A stretch of DNA of 64,000 bases from Salinicoccus kekensis (GTDB lineage Bacteria > Bacillota > Bacilli > Staphylococcales > Salinicoccaceae). A program made the position numbers and the translations under genes. Shown here piece by piece: positions 51,534 to 58,793 of this stretch. The notes beneath the pieces were generated by a model. That model was given only the letters and a program-made list of their open reading frames with translations, did not search any database and was not told the origin of the DNA. Each line of letters begins with the position of its first letter. Positions within the stretch are counted from its first letter, which is position 1. Location: the NCBI RefSeq assembly GCF_900220995.1, contig NZ_OBQF01000002.1:186001-250000 (forward strand), in the 5' to 3' direction.

Positions 51534-52691
51534 ATGTCTTTGCTGATCACAAACATCACACTCGTCACCCACGAATCAATGATGGAAAACCAGTGGCTGA
51601 AGATCGAAGGGGGAAATATCGCCGCCATCGGGCCGATGAGTGAAGTGCCGGCGGCCGCCCGGACAATCAACGGGCGGGGACACTATCTTCTCCCCGGCGC
51701 TGTGGAGACCCACATACACGGGGCGGCCGGGGTGGATGCCATGGATGCGGATGAAAATTTTGTGAGGGCGATCAGCCGCCACCTGCCTTCGACCGGCACG
51801 ACCGCATTTTTGGCGACCACCATGACCTCAAGCCTTGACGAGATCCGCGCCGCGATCGAAAACCTGTCGGACTACCGGTATGCGGGCGGTGCCGAGATGC
51901 TCGGCATCCATCAGGAGGGGCCCTTTATTTCGATGAAGCACCCGGGTGCACAGGACCCCCGCTTCATCCTGCCGCCGGATGCGGAGACGCTCCGAAGACT
52001 GCAGGACGCTTCCGGTAATCAAATACGCCTCATGACTTATGCGCCCGAGGAAGATCCGGAGTCTGAATTGCTGCAGGCGATGGAAGAGCTTGGCATCATC
52101 CCCTCCGCCGGCCATACCGATGCGACATACCGCGAGCTCGAGGATGCACACCGGCACGGGCTCGCGCACATCACCCATCTGTACAACGGGATGCGCGGGC
52201 TGCATCACCGGGAGCCCGGTGTGGTCGGCTACAGTTTCATGGGCGATGCTTATGTGGAAATCATTGCGGACGGCGTGCATTCGACGCCTCAAATGGTGAA
52301 GCTCGCCTACGATAACATCACATCCGACAGGATGATCATGATCACCGATGCCATGCGCGCACAGGGTGCCGGCGACGGCCGGTACGACCTCGGCGGTCAG
52401 GAGGTTTTCGTCGAAGGGAACACAGCACGCCTTAAAAGCGGCGCCCTTGCCGGCAGCGTGCTGACGATGAAGCAGGCGGTCAAAAACATGCTCGAGTTCA
52501 CCGGCTGCGGCTGGATGGACATCGTGAGGATGACCTCCTTCAACGCTTTGACATCACTCGGGATGATCCATGAGCGCGGGATGCTCCGGGCGGGGCACCC
52601 AGCCGACCTCGTTATGTACGATGAAAATAAAGAACTCGTGATGACGATCGTGCGCGGCGAAGTTTATTATGAGAGGCACCCGGATGCGTAA
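51534..52691 (+). CDS. nagA: N-acetylglucosamine-6-phosphate deacetylase NagA
   Basis: The 385-residue amidohydrolase shows the metal motif VETHIHGAAGVDAMDA, LGIHQEGPFISMKHPGAQD, SAGHTDATY, ITHLYNGMRGLHHREPG and MITDAMRAQG with the catalytic aspartate. It deacetylates GlcNAc-6-phosphate in the cytosol, upstream of NagB. The start has AAAAAGGAG ahead. Its last codon and stop (GCG TAA) lie in the first arm of repeat array C2, so the array begins within the gene end. nagB is about 11 kb away on the opposite strand. Confidence 0.95.
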   Translation: MSLLITNITLVTHESMMENQWLKIEGGNIAAIGPMSEVPAAARTINGRGHYLLPGAVETHIHGAAGVDAMDADENFVRAISRHLPSTGTTAFLATTMTSSLDEIRAAIENLSDYRYAGGAEMLGIHQEGPFISMKHPGAQDPRFILPPDAETLRRLQDASGNQIRLMTYAPEEDPESELLQAMEELGIIPSAGHTDATYRELEDAHRHGLAHITHLYNGMRGLHHREPGVVGYSFMGDAYVEIIADGVHSTPQMVKLAYDNITSDRMIMITDAMRAQGAGDGRYDLGGQEVFVEGNTARLKSGALAGSVLTMKQAVKNMLEFTGCGWMDIVRMTSFNALTSLGMIHERGMLRAGHPADLVMYDENKELVMTIVRGEVYYERHPDA

Positions 52692-53196
52692 CCTTTGAGG
52701 TCGTTTCGGGCTGATGTTGCGATTCCGGCACCTGTTTCCGCAACTTTCGGGGCAACCTTGGCACAACGTTGCGATTCCGGCACCTGTTTCCGCAACCTTC
52801 GGGGTGACCTCAGCACAACGTTGCGATTCCGGCACCTGTTTTCGCAACTTTCGGGGCAACCTTGGCACCACGTTGAGATTTTGGCACCTGTTTCCGCAAC
52901 TTTCGGGGCAACCTTAGCACAACGTTGCGATTCCGACACCTGTTTCCGCAACCTTCGGGGCAACCTTGGCACAACGTTGCGATTTCGGCACCTGTTTCCG
53001 CAACCTTTGGGACAATCCAGGCATGATATTGCGATTCCGGCACCTGTTTCCGCAACCTTTGGGACAAGCCCGGCACAACGTTGCGATTTCGGCACCTATT
53101 TCCGCAACCTTTGGGACAGTCCCGGCACAACGTTGCGATTTCGGCACCTGTTTCCGTAACCTTCGAGGCAACCTTGGCACAACGTTGCGATTCCCC
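52684..53196. repeat. Array C2: ten 52-nt inverted-arm units, family C
   Basis: CGCAAC or CGTAAC recurs at 52687, 52739, 52791, 52843, 52895, 52947, 52999, 53051, 53103 and 53155; all nine steps are exactly 52 nt. Unit: arm CGCAACCTTCG or variant, inner spacer, inverted arm CAACGTTGCG, spacer ATTTCGGCACCTGTTTC. The spacer GGCACCTGTTT is shared with array C1. Unit 1 overlaps the nagA stop codon; the far end runs up to the facing terminator. Confidence 0.96.
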
Positions 53197-53215
53197 AACC
53201 CACCTGCGGGCAAAA

Positions 53216-53246
53216 TAAAGACACCCTATCCGGGTGTCTTTATTTT
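53216..53246 (-). terminator. Terminator overlapping the end of the zinc-ribbon gene
   Basis: AAAGACACCC/GGGTGTCTTT then ATTTTG on the minus strand. The loop contains the TAG stop codon of the gene, so the last coding bases form the 5' arm. Confidence 0.88.
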
Positions 53247-53543
53247 GTAATCATATTGTTTGAAGCGGACGGTCAACGGGATGACGCCCAGTATATAAAC
53301 GAGGATGAGGGCACCTGTCAGCATGACCGAGGTGCCCATCGGCAGCTGCATGAGCGGGATGCCGATGAAGACGAGCAGCGCGAGCGACAGGACCGCCACA
53401 TAGTCGACGATGATCGACGCAGTGGACGGCTCGATATATGATTTGCAGTCGGGGCATTTCGTCCGCGTCCTCGGTTTCAGTGCATACCCCAGCACTTTTT
53501 GTCTGTACGTCCACTTATGGCCGCATATCGGACATTTCGCCAT
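53226..53543 (-). CDS. CxxC-x20-CxxC zinc-ribbon membrane protein (TIGR04104-like)
   Basis: A 105-residue protein with an N-terminal zinc ribbon (CPICGHKWTYRQK, then TKCPDCKSYIEP; about twenty residues between the two CxxC pairs) and two transmembrane spans (VDYVAVLSLALLVFIGIPLM and VMLTGALILVYILGVIPLTV). This is the arrangement of the TIGR04104 family of Bacilli, of unknown role. It follows the thiamine-binding-like gene by 25 nt. Its stop codon lies in the loop of its own terminator. Confidence 0.8.
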   Translation of the reverse strand: MAKCPICGHKWTYRQKVLGYALKPRTRTKCPDCKSYIEPSTASIIVDYVAVLSLALLVFIGIPLMQLPMGTSVMLTGALILVYILGVIPLTVRFKQYDYKIKTPG

Positions 53544-53568
53544 GATTCCACCCCGCTCCCCGGTTCGC

Positions 53569-53874
53569 CTACTCTTCGTCGTCGAACTCGTAATAATCCT
53601 TCAGGATTTCTTTGATGGAGATCTTTTCTGATGACTGGACGAGCTTGATGTTGTTGACGACCCTGGCCGCACCATCTTCACCCAGATGACTGTTCAATTT
53701 CTTCACAAGGTTCAACAGCTCATCGATGCTGCCCTCGACGGTCGTCTCCATCGGGCCGACAAAATGCGTAAGCCCGCTGTTCTCGATGATGTCGATGGCA
53801 CTGTCCACATTTGAGAATGCCTCATTCTTATCCGGGTAGTACGGGAGTAACTGGATGCTCATAATGTAATTCAT
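53569..53874 (-). CDS. MTH1187/YqgV family thiamine-binding protein
   Basis: The 101-residue single-domain protein (SIQLLPYYPDKNEAFSNVDS, then GLTHFVGPMETTVEGSIDEL) is of the UPF0045/DUF77 group, ferredoxin-like proteins shown in some cases to bind thiamine. It has a strong AGGAGGATTTATC site. No riboswitch precedes it and no thiamine transporter lies beside it; tenA with its TPP riboswitch is 41 kb away. A role as thiamine buffer or sensor is only suggested by the family. Confidence 0.82.
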   Translation of the reverse strand: MNYIMSIQLLPYYPDKNEAFSNVDSAIDIIENSGLTHFVGPMETTVEGSIDELLNLVKKLNSHLGEDGAARVVNNIKLVQSSEKISIKEILKDYYEFDDEE

Positions 53875-53967
53875 GATAAATCCTCCTATTTGGTAATGAT
53901 CTCTTTAAATTTATGATAACATTATTGAAAATGGATGACTATCAATCACATGACTTTTGGAGGTCTT

Positions 53968-54162
53968 ATGGATACTGCAGCTTACAAATGGCTCAACTTT
54001 TTACTCACCCTCATCGCAGCGATCGCAATCTACTATTTCCTGCACGACAGCATCCCCGCCCAATTCCAGATCCCCCTGATGATCGGCCTCGTCATCATCG
54101 TCGTCGTCAGCCTGATCGTCGCCTTCCGGCGCGAGACGCCGGGGAGCGGTAAGGATGAATAA
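53968..54162 (+). CDS. Two-span small membrane protein (64 aa)
   Basis: Two hydrophobic helices (WLNFLLTLIAAIAIYYFLHD and PLMIGLVIIVVVSLIVAFRR) are joined by a short polar turn and followed by a charged tail ending GSGKDE. No family recognised. ATG 53968 has TTGGAGG four bases ahead; the frame extends to 53935. It is convergent with the DUF1028 gene with a shared terminator. Confidence 0.68.
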   Translation: MDTAAYKWLNFLLTLIAAIAIYYFLHDSIPAQFQIPLMIGLVIIVVVSLIVAFRRETPGSGKDE

Positions 54163-54163
54163 T

Positions 54164-54214
54164 AAAGAACACCAGTCAACCGGATGAAGCGTGGCTTCCG
54201 GCGGATCGGTGTTC
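54164..54214. terminator. Bidirectional terminator
   Basis: AATAAAGAACACC pairs with GGTGTTCTTTATT around an inner GC-rich stem (CCGGATGAAGC..GCTTCCGGCGG region); T-tracts on both sides. Confidence 0.85.
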
Positions 54215-54215
54215 T

Positions 54216-54911
54216 TTATTTCTCGTCCTGAATCAGACTGATGTCCCGGGGGACAAATGCGCCTTTCGGATTCGCAAGTGTGGGGAGCATCTTCATCAGC
54301 GGGGAGAGCTCTTTTACGGTGACTGTATAGATGCGGCGCAGTTCCGCAACGGGATCATGATGATCATCGACCCGGAGATCGAACAGCGGATACTTTTCCT
54401 TATCAACGACGAGCAACGCCGCCGACTGCCTGCCCCTTTTATCTCCGCCCGCCTCCTGCCCGGCTTCGAGGGCAGCCGTCAACCGTTCGGATAAGGGCTG
54501 ACCTTCAGTGTTTTTGAACGTCTTTTCCATTTCAATGATCGTCTCTTCCCCGACCAGCATGTTTCCGGCAACCGCATAACCTGTGCCCGTCAAATGGCCG
54601 TACCACCCGTCACATTGCTCTCCCGAGAATGCTGCAGATCCGCCGTCCCCATCCACGATGGCCACCTGCCGCTTTTCCGGATCGGGGTCTTCGGCGAGCA
54701 CTTTTTCCGAAACCGCTTCGGCGCCCAGCCCGTCTTCAAGGTAACTGATGCCGTTGATGCCGATATAAGGATTGATGAAGGATTGCGTTGAAATTGCACC
54801 GAAGCCCGCTTTTGCGTATGGGCATAATGCGCCCACCGCAGGGAGCTTGGTCGATATCGCGATGCCCAGCTGATTCGTTTTTGCACATCTTGCCGTAATG
54901 GAAAAAGTCAT
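54216..54911 (-). CDS. DUF1028 family protein (predicted Ntn-hydrolase)
   Basis: The sequence TFSITARCAKTNQLGIAIST, then VGALCPYAKAGFGAISTQSF and EDPDPEKRQVAIVDGDGGSA, is the DUF1028 signature. The family has an N-terminal-nucleophile hydrolase-like fold and is often annotated as a putative peptidase or acylase; no substrate is known. GLTGTGYAVAGNML-type and NML..EE motifs follow (TGTGYAVAGNMLVGEETI). Length 231 is usual. Ribosome site AGAGGGG. Confidence 0.85.
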   Translation of the reverse strand: MTFSITARCAKTNQLGIAISTKLPAVGALCPYAKAGFGAISTQSFINPYIGINGISYLEDGLGAEAVSEKVLAEDPDPEKRQVAIVDGDGGSAAFSGEQCDGWYGHLTGTGYAVAGNMLVGEETIIEMEKTFKNTEGQPLSERLTAALEAGQEAGGDKRGRQSAALLVVDKEKYPLFDLRVDDHHDPVAELRRIYTVTVKELSPLMKMLPTLANPKGAFVPRDISLIQDEK

Positions 54912-55003
54912 TTGAATGCACCCCTCTTTGGTTCATTTTATGAATAAAAAGCGTGGACGACGCAACTGATCCAGCAGCTCATCGCACACATCGGGACGGT
55001 CTG

Positions 55004-55876
55004 TTACAGCGTCTCCCACATGTAAAGTGTTGCGTACATGCCGAATTCGCCCCATTGGTCCGTGACTTGATCGATATATGCCCGGGAGGGGGCGGCATCC
55101 ATGCCGTCGACGAGGCGGATCGCATTTTTGATGCCGGCATCTCCGACCGGTACGGCATTCCTGAACTTCAGCGTGCGCATCAGGACGGTGTTCGCACTCC
55201 ACGGTCCGATGCCCCGGTATGACGTCATATATTTCAGCACTTCCCCGTAGTCCTCAAAGGTCTCGAGCCGCGCTTTCGAAAGTTCGCCTGCATCGACACC
55301 CTTCATCACGTCCTGTATATATTCCGTCTTCCGCCTTGAGATCTGCATCTCCCGCAGCACGTCGCTGTGGATTGCGGCGATTTCGGCCGCAGGGGGCATC
55401 AATAAAAACCGCTCCCCTTCATACTCGAGGTGGTGCCCGCAATATTCGACGACTCGCCGCTTCAATACATACGCAAAACTCATCGTGATCTGCTGGCCGA
55501 GTATCGCCCATAAAAATGCATCGGTGATATCGACTTTGCCCACCATCCGGTAGCCATGGCGCTTTTCGACCATCCGGCCGAGGCGCTGGTCCCCGCAGGC
55601 AAACTCATAAAATGACTCCAGATCATAACCAAGGTCCAGCCATTCGATGCAGTAGTCCCTGATGTCTTCAGAAGATGCCCCTTCATTGAATAAAACTTCG
55701 ATCTGCACACTGTCTTCCGCACCGGCAGTCAGTTTCATCAGCACTTTATGGCCGCCGAACGATTCGGCCTTGTAGACCGCATCATTTTTCACCGTATACA
55801 GACAGTCGTCCTGCCGCTTCATATACCTGAGCGTCTCTTCAAAGCTGTAGGGGCCGCGCGCTTTTATCTCCATCAT
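55004..55876 (-). CDS. DNA-3-methyladenine glycosylase II, AlkA-like
   Basis: The N-terminal AlkA-type beta domain is followed by an HhH-GPD glycosylase domain: AFLWAILGQQITMSFAYVLK, RRKTEYIQDVMKGVDAGEL, the helix-hairpin-helix YRGIGPWSANTVLMRTLKFR and the catalytic aspartate in VPVGDAGIKNAI. It removes alkylated bases from DNA. Its ATG overlaps the stop codon of the M23 gene (ATGA), so the two proteins are coupled, an odd pairing. The Met-Met start leaves the exact first codon open. Confidence 0.9.
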   Translation of the reverse strand: MMEIKARGPYSFEETLRYMKRQDDCLYTVKNDAVYKAESFGGHKVLMKLTAGAEDSVQIEVLFNEGASSEDIRDYCIEWLDLGYDLESFYEFACGDQRLGRMVEKRHGYRMVGKVDITDAFLWAILGQQITMSFAYVLKRRVVEYCGHHLEYEGERFLLMPPAAEIAAIHSDVLREMQISRRKTEYIQDVMKGVDAGELSKARLETFEDYGEVLKYMTSYRGIGPWSANTVLMRTLKFRNAVPVGDAGIKNAIRLVDGMDAAPSRAYIDQVTDQWGEFGMYATLYMWETL

Positions 55877-56742
55877 TTACGGCCTCTCACATTATCACCC
55901 TGCACCGGTTCGCGGCCTGATGCAAATTGGATGCGGATGGAGTCGGATTCATGGGGATCGATGCCGCCCATCACATGGAAATGGAGATGCGGCGTATCGG
56001 AAGCACCGCTGTTGCCGCACTGTGCAATCATATCGCCGGCAGCCACCTCGTCACCCGCCTCGACCATTATCGAACGGTTCCTGAGATGGGCGAGGAGGGA
56101 ATATTCATTGTTCGCATGCTCGATGATGACCGCATTCCCTTCCGGCGCTTCGGTGTTCATCTCGAACGGTACATTATCGGCGATGCCGTCAAGCACACGC
56201 ACCACCGTGCCCGCTGCAGGGGCGGTCACCGGACTGCTGTAGGCGTAGTATGCATTCAAATCATCAGCGTCGCCGGAGTGTGCCATGCCGCCCTCTTTCC
56301 TGATGAAGTCGTAGGCATAACGCTGATGTTTGTGCGGATAATGGTAGTTCATGAAGTTGTTCGCCCCGCCCCAGAGCACAAACCATTCACCCGTGAACGG
56401 CAGATGGTAGCGGTTGATCGTGAGCACCCGGTCCGTCTTGAATTTTTCGTAGATGTCGAACTGGACGCCGACGATCTCCCCCGCATCGTTGAAGGCGGTG
56501 ACGACCATCCGCTCAGTGCCTGAATCCACCCAGCAGAACCGCTTGATGCCCGGCTCGAGCTGCGACTGATGTTTCAGCTGGAATCTGCCCGTGCCGTCCC
56601 GGAACTCGGATGCGGCCTCCGCGAAATCGTTCATGCTCATCCGGGATTTGAACACGGAGGCCGTCTGCCTGTAGATTCGTTCAAAGTTGCCGTTTGAAAA
56701 ATGATAGCCGAACTCTTCAGGATATATATTTTCCATTGTCAT
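55873..56742 (-). CDS. M23-family metallopeptidase without signal peptide
   Basis: The C-terminal half has the LytM-type zinc motifs HPxxD-like HKHQRYAYDF, ending in the zinc Asp, PVTAPAAGTVVRVLDGIADN, HANNEYSLLAHLRNRSI and the HxH motif TPHLHFHVM. The N-terminal 130 residues (EFGYHFSNGNFERIYRQTAS) resemble a DUF3887-like accessory domain. No export signal is seen from ATG 56742 or from the upstream in-frame codon, so either it acts in the cytosol or its export is unusual. Normally M23 enzymes cut peptidoglycan cross-bridges. Coupled by ATGA overlap to the AlkA-like gene. Confidence 0.85.
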   Translation of the reverse strand: MTMENIYPEEFGYHFSNGNFERIYRQTASVFKSRMSMNDFAEAASEFRDGTGRFQLKHQSQLEPGIKRFCWVDSGTERMVVTAFNDAGEIVGVQFDIYEKFKTDRVLTINRYHLPFTGEWFVLWGGANNFMNYHYPHKHQRYAYDFIRKEGGMAHSGDADDLNAYYAYSSPVTAPAAGTVVRVLDGIADNVPFEMNTEAPEGNAVIIEHANNEYSLLAHLRNRSIMVEAGDEVAAGDMIAQCGNSGASDTPHLHFHVMGGIDPHESDSIRIQFASGREPVQGDNVRGRK

Positions 56743-56775
56743 ATTACCACCGTCCTTAATGCTTTCATCATACAT

Positions 56776-56804
56776 AAAAAAAGCGGATGCGTCACGGCAT
56801 CCAC
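56776..56804 (-). terminator. Terminator of the substrate-binding lipoprotein gene
   Basis: On the minus strand GTGGATGCCGTGACGCATCC forms the stem-loop, followed by GCTTTTTTTATG. Confidence 0.88.
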
Positions 56805-57731
56805 TTACTCTAGTTTTTCAATTATAATGCGGGCCTGGCCTTCGAGCGAGATGAGGTCATTGGTGATGAAATCCTCCGCTTCGACGACGAGCACACGGGC
56901 TTCCGGAATCGACAGCGCCGCCGACAATTCAGCCGCAAGGTCACCTGCTTCGGTATCGGGATGTTTATTCACAAGGACGTAATCCGTGCCGAGGTCCCGA
57001 AACGCAGCCGGAGGATGCTGCTCAAACGGTTCCGCCTCCCTCAATCCGCGGAAATCCCCCGCGACATCGAAACCGAGCAGGTCGTACATGATCTCGGTGC
57101 CGTACGCTGAAAACTCATCATAGATGAAGAACCCCTCCGCGCCTTCGACGAGCACCGCCGCTTCATGTTCAGCGGGGTCGAAGGTGAGCGCCCGCCTGTG
57201 TTCGGTCATCCGTTCCATCCAGTCGTCCGTAAGTGCTGCAGCCTGCTCCTGCTCACCGAGGATCACGCCCATCTTGGCAAGCTGCATGAGGTAGACGCGG
57301 TCCCCGTATGAATTGAAGAATTCATCGTTGTAGTTGAGTGAGATCACCGGGGCGATTTCACCGTACTCCGCCCGGTGCATATGCTGGCCGCTGAGGACGA
57401 TGAGGTCCGGATCGACCCCGCGCACCGCTTCGAAATCCGCTTCCCCGATGAATGAGACGTCACCCAGATGTTCATTGACGAATTCATTGCCGCGCACACT
57501 TTCTGTGACGGCTGCGATATCCGCATCCAGGAGATGCGCATTGAGCACATCGACCGGCCGCATCAGCACCATGCGTTCCGGATCGGCGGGGATTTCCACC
57601 TCGCCTTCGTTGTCCGTCATGAGCCGGCGCACTTCCCCGTCTTCGGATACACTTGTTTCCCTGAAATTGCTGCAGCCGGTCAATATGAGGACGCCTGCAA
57701 GCAACATTAAAATTTTAATCTTCATAATCAT
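56805..57731 (-). CDS. Iron-type ABC-transporter substrate-binding lipoprotein (FecB/PBP2)
   Basis: A lipoprotein signal peptide ends in VLILTGC. The body has the class III binding-protein pattern: NEGEVEIPADPERMVLMRPV, GEADFEAVRGVDPDLIVLSG, and a long helix before a second lobe (LLGFDVAGDFRGLREAEPFE, DYVLVNKHPDTEAG). Such proteins bind siderophores or heme at the outer face. No permease or ATPase genes are adjacent. AGGAG stands five bases before ATG 57731; ATG 57725 is also possible. Ligand unknown. Confidence 0.85.
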   Translation of the reverse strand: MIMKIKILMLLAGVLILTGCSNFRETSVSEDGEVRRLMTDNEGEVEIPADPERMVLMRPVDVLNAHLLDADIAAVTESVRGNEFVNEHLGDVSFIGEADFEAVRGVDPDLIVLSGQHMHRAEYGEIAPVISLNYNDEFFNSYGDRVYLMQLAKMGVILGEQEQAAALTDDWMERMTEHRRALTFDPAEHEAAVLVEGAEGFFIYDEFSAYGTEIMYDLLGFDVAGDFRGLREAEPFEQHPPAAFRDLGTDYVLVNKHPDTEAGDLAAELSAALSIPEARVLVVEAEDFITNDLISLEGQARIIIEKLE

Positions 57732-57767
57732 GTATGCTCCTAAAAAATATCCCCTCAATTATACAAT

Positions 57768-57797
57768 AAAAATAGGCCGGTGCATAACCGGCCTATC
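57768..57797 (-). terminator. Terminator of the small PH-like gene
   Basis: On the minus strand ATAGGCCGG/CCGGCCTAT followed by TTTTATTG. Confidence 0.88.
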
Positions 57798-57811
57798 ATG
57801 ATGCCGTATAA

Positions 57812-58210
57812 TCAACGCGCATCTTCATAAATGTAGTTTTCATATTGCAGTGCACGGGCTCTGTGTTTACGGTAGAACTCCAAAAACTTCTGAAGGTTCT
57901 TATCATGGGTGACATTCATGGACACTTCGATCTTCTTGCCCAGCCAGAAATGGATGATCTTCCCCGATAAAGCCCGGTTTTCCACAGTGACGAGTGAAAT
58001 ATCCGTATATTTCAGCTGATGATGTTCGATTTCCCCGTCAACATTCTCTATATTGACGAATACCCGCTCCGTCGTCAGCACCAATGCGCCCTGGAAGATA
58101 TACTTTCCGTCATTTTCAAATTCAATCGTTCCGACAAGTTCCGGGCCGATGGCTTCATGTGCTGCAAGTTCAATATTTGATAAATCGTACAGATTCTTGT
58201 TTTTGTACAT
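57812..58210 (-). CDS. Uncharacterised 132-aa protein, possible bacterial PH domain
   Basis: The beta-rich middle (ELVGTIEFENDGKYIFQGAL, VLTTERVFVNIENVDGEIEH, HQLKYTDISLVTVENRALSG) and the closing helix (HDKNLQKFLEFYRKHRARAL) look like a YokE/bPH-type pleckstrin-homology fold, in which LTTERVF is a typical strand phrase. No enzyme motif is present. ATG 58210 has GGGGG about nine bases ahead; the longer frame overlaps the end of vanZ. Function unknown. Confidence 0.65.
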   Translation of the reverse strand: MYKNKNLYDLSNIELAAHEAIGPELVGTIEFENDGKYIFQGALVLTTERVFVNIENVDGEIEHHQLKYTDISLVTVENRALSGKIIHFWLGKKIEVSMNVTHDKNLQKFLEFYRKHRARALQYENYIYEDAR

Positions 58211-58238
58211 ACTTGCATACCCCCTTGTTTGACCTGCT

Positions 58239-58793
58239 TTATTTTCCCTTTCCCGTTGTGAGAATATTATAAACAATCTGTATCTTTAAAGCAAGCACTC
58301 CGCATAACATTCCAAGCACACCGCCGGTGGTGTTCAAGATGACATCATCGACGTTTGAAATCCTGCCGATCGGCAGGACATATTGGAGCACTTCAATGGT
58401 GACGGAGACGAAAAGGGACAGGAAAACCGTAAGCCCCGCCCGCCTCGTCAGGATGTATGTGAAGAAGCCGAAAGGTATGAACAGTATGATGTTCAAAAAT
58501 AGCGAGTTGAAGATCGCCCTCGGGGTCGCATACTGCAGTGTTTCAATGATGCTCAAAAAAGGCGTCAGCTGCACAAGACGGTTCGGATAATCCGTCGGCA
58601 TCAGCGTGACCAGCACCATGCCCACGAGATTCACCGTGAATCCGATGTAAATGAGCAGGGTGAGTTTCCGTTTCAGGTTATTCAGCTCGTGCCCCGATGT
58701 CCTGCCGAGCAGCAGAAATACGGCCACGATGCCGATGAACAGTATGAAGAATACCGGGATGACCGGTGCAAATGCATGATAAAGCTCGATCAT
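58239..58793 (-). CDS. VanZ-family membrane protein
   Basis: Five apparent spans in 184 residues, with the VanZ features TLMPTDYPNR after span 2, NSLFLNIILFIPFGFFTYIL, SVTIEVLQYVLPIGRISNVD and DVILNTTGGVLGMLCG. VanZ-like proteins are associated with teicoplanin resistance and envelope functions, mechanism unclear. Its start overlaps the stop of the ABC exporter gene (ATGA), so they are expressed together. Confidence 0.92.
   Translation of the reverse strand: MIELYHAFAPVIPVFFILFIGIVAVFLLLGRTSGHELNNLKRKLTLLIYIGFTVNLVGMVLVTLMPTDYPNRLVQLTPFLSIIETLQYATPRAIFNSLFLNIILFIPFGFFTYILTRRAGLTVFLSLFVSVTIEVLQYVLPIGRISNVDDVILNTTGGVLGMLCGVLALKIQIVYNILTTGKGK

Noticed and set aside
52554-53213. Several repetitive open frames of about 100-150 codons on both strands across array C2
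   Set aside because: They arise because the array units lack stop codons in several frames; there is no ribosome binding site, and the predicted repeats (such as RNRNVVPRLPRRLRKQ) only restate the DNA repeat.
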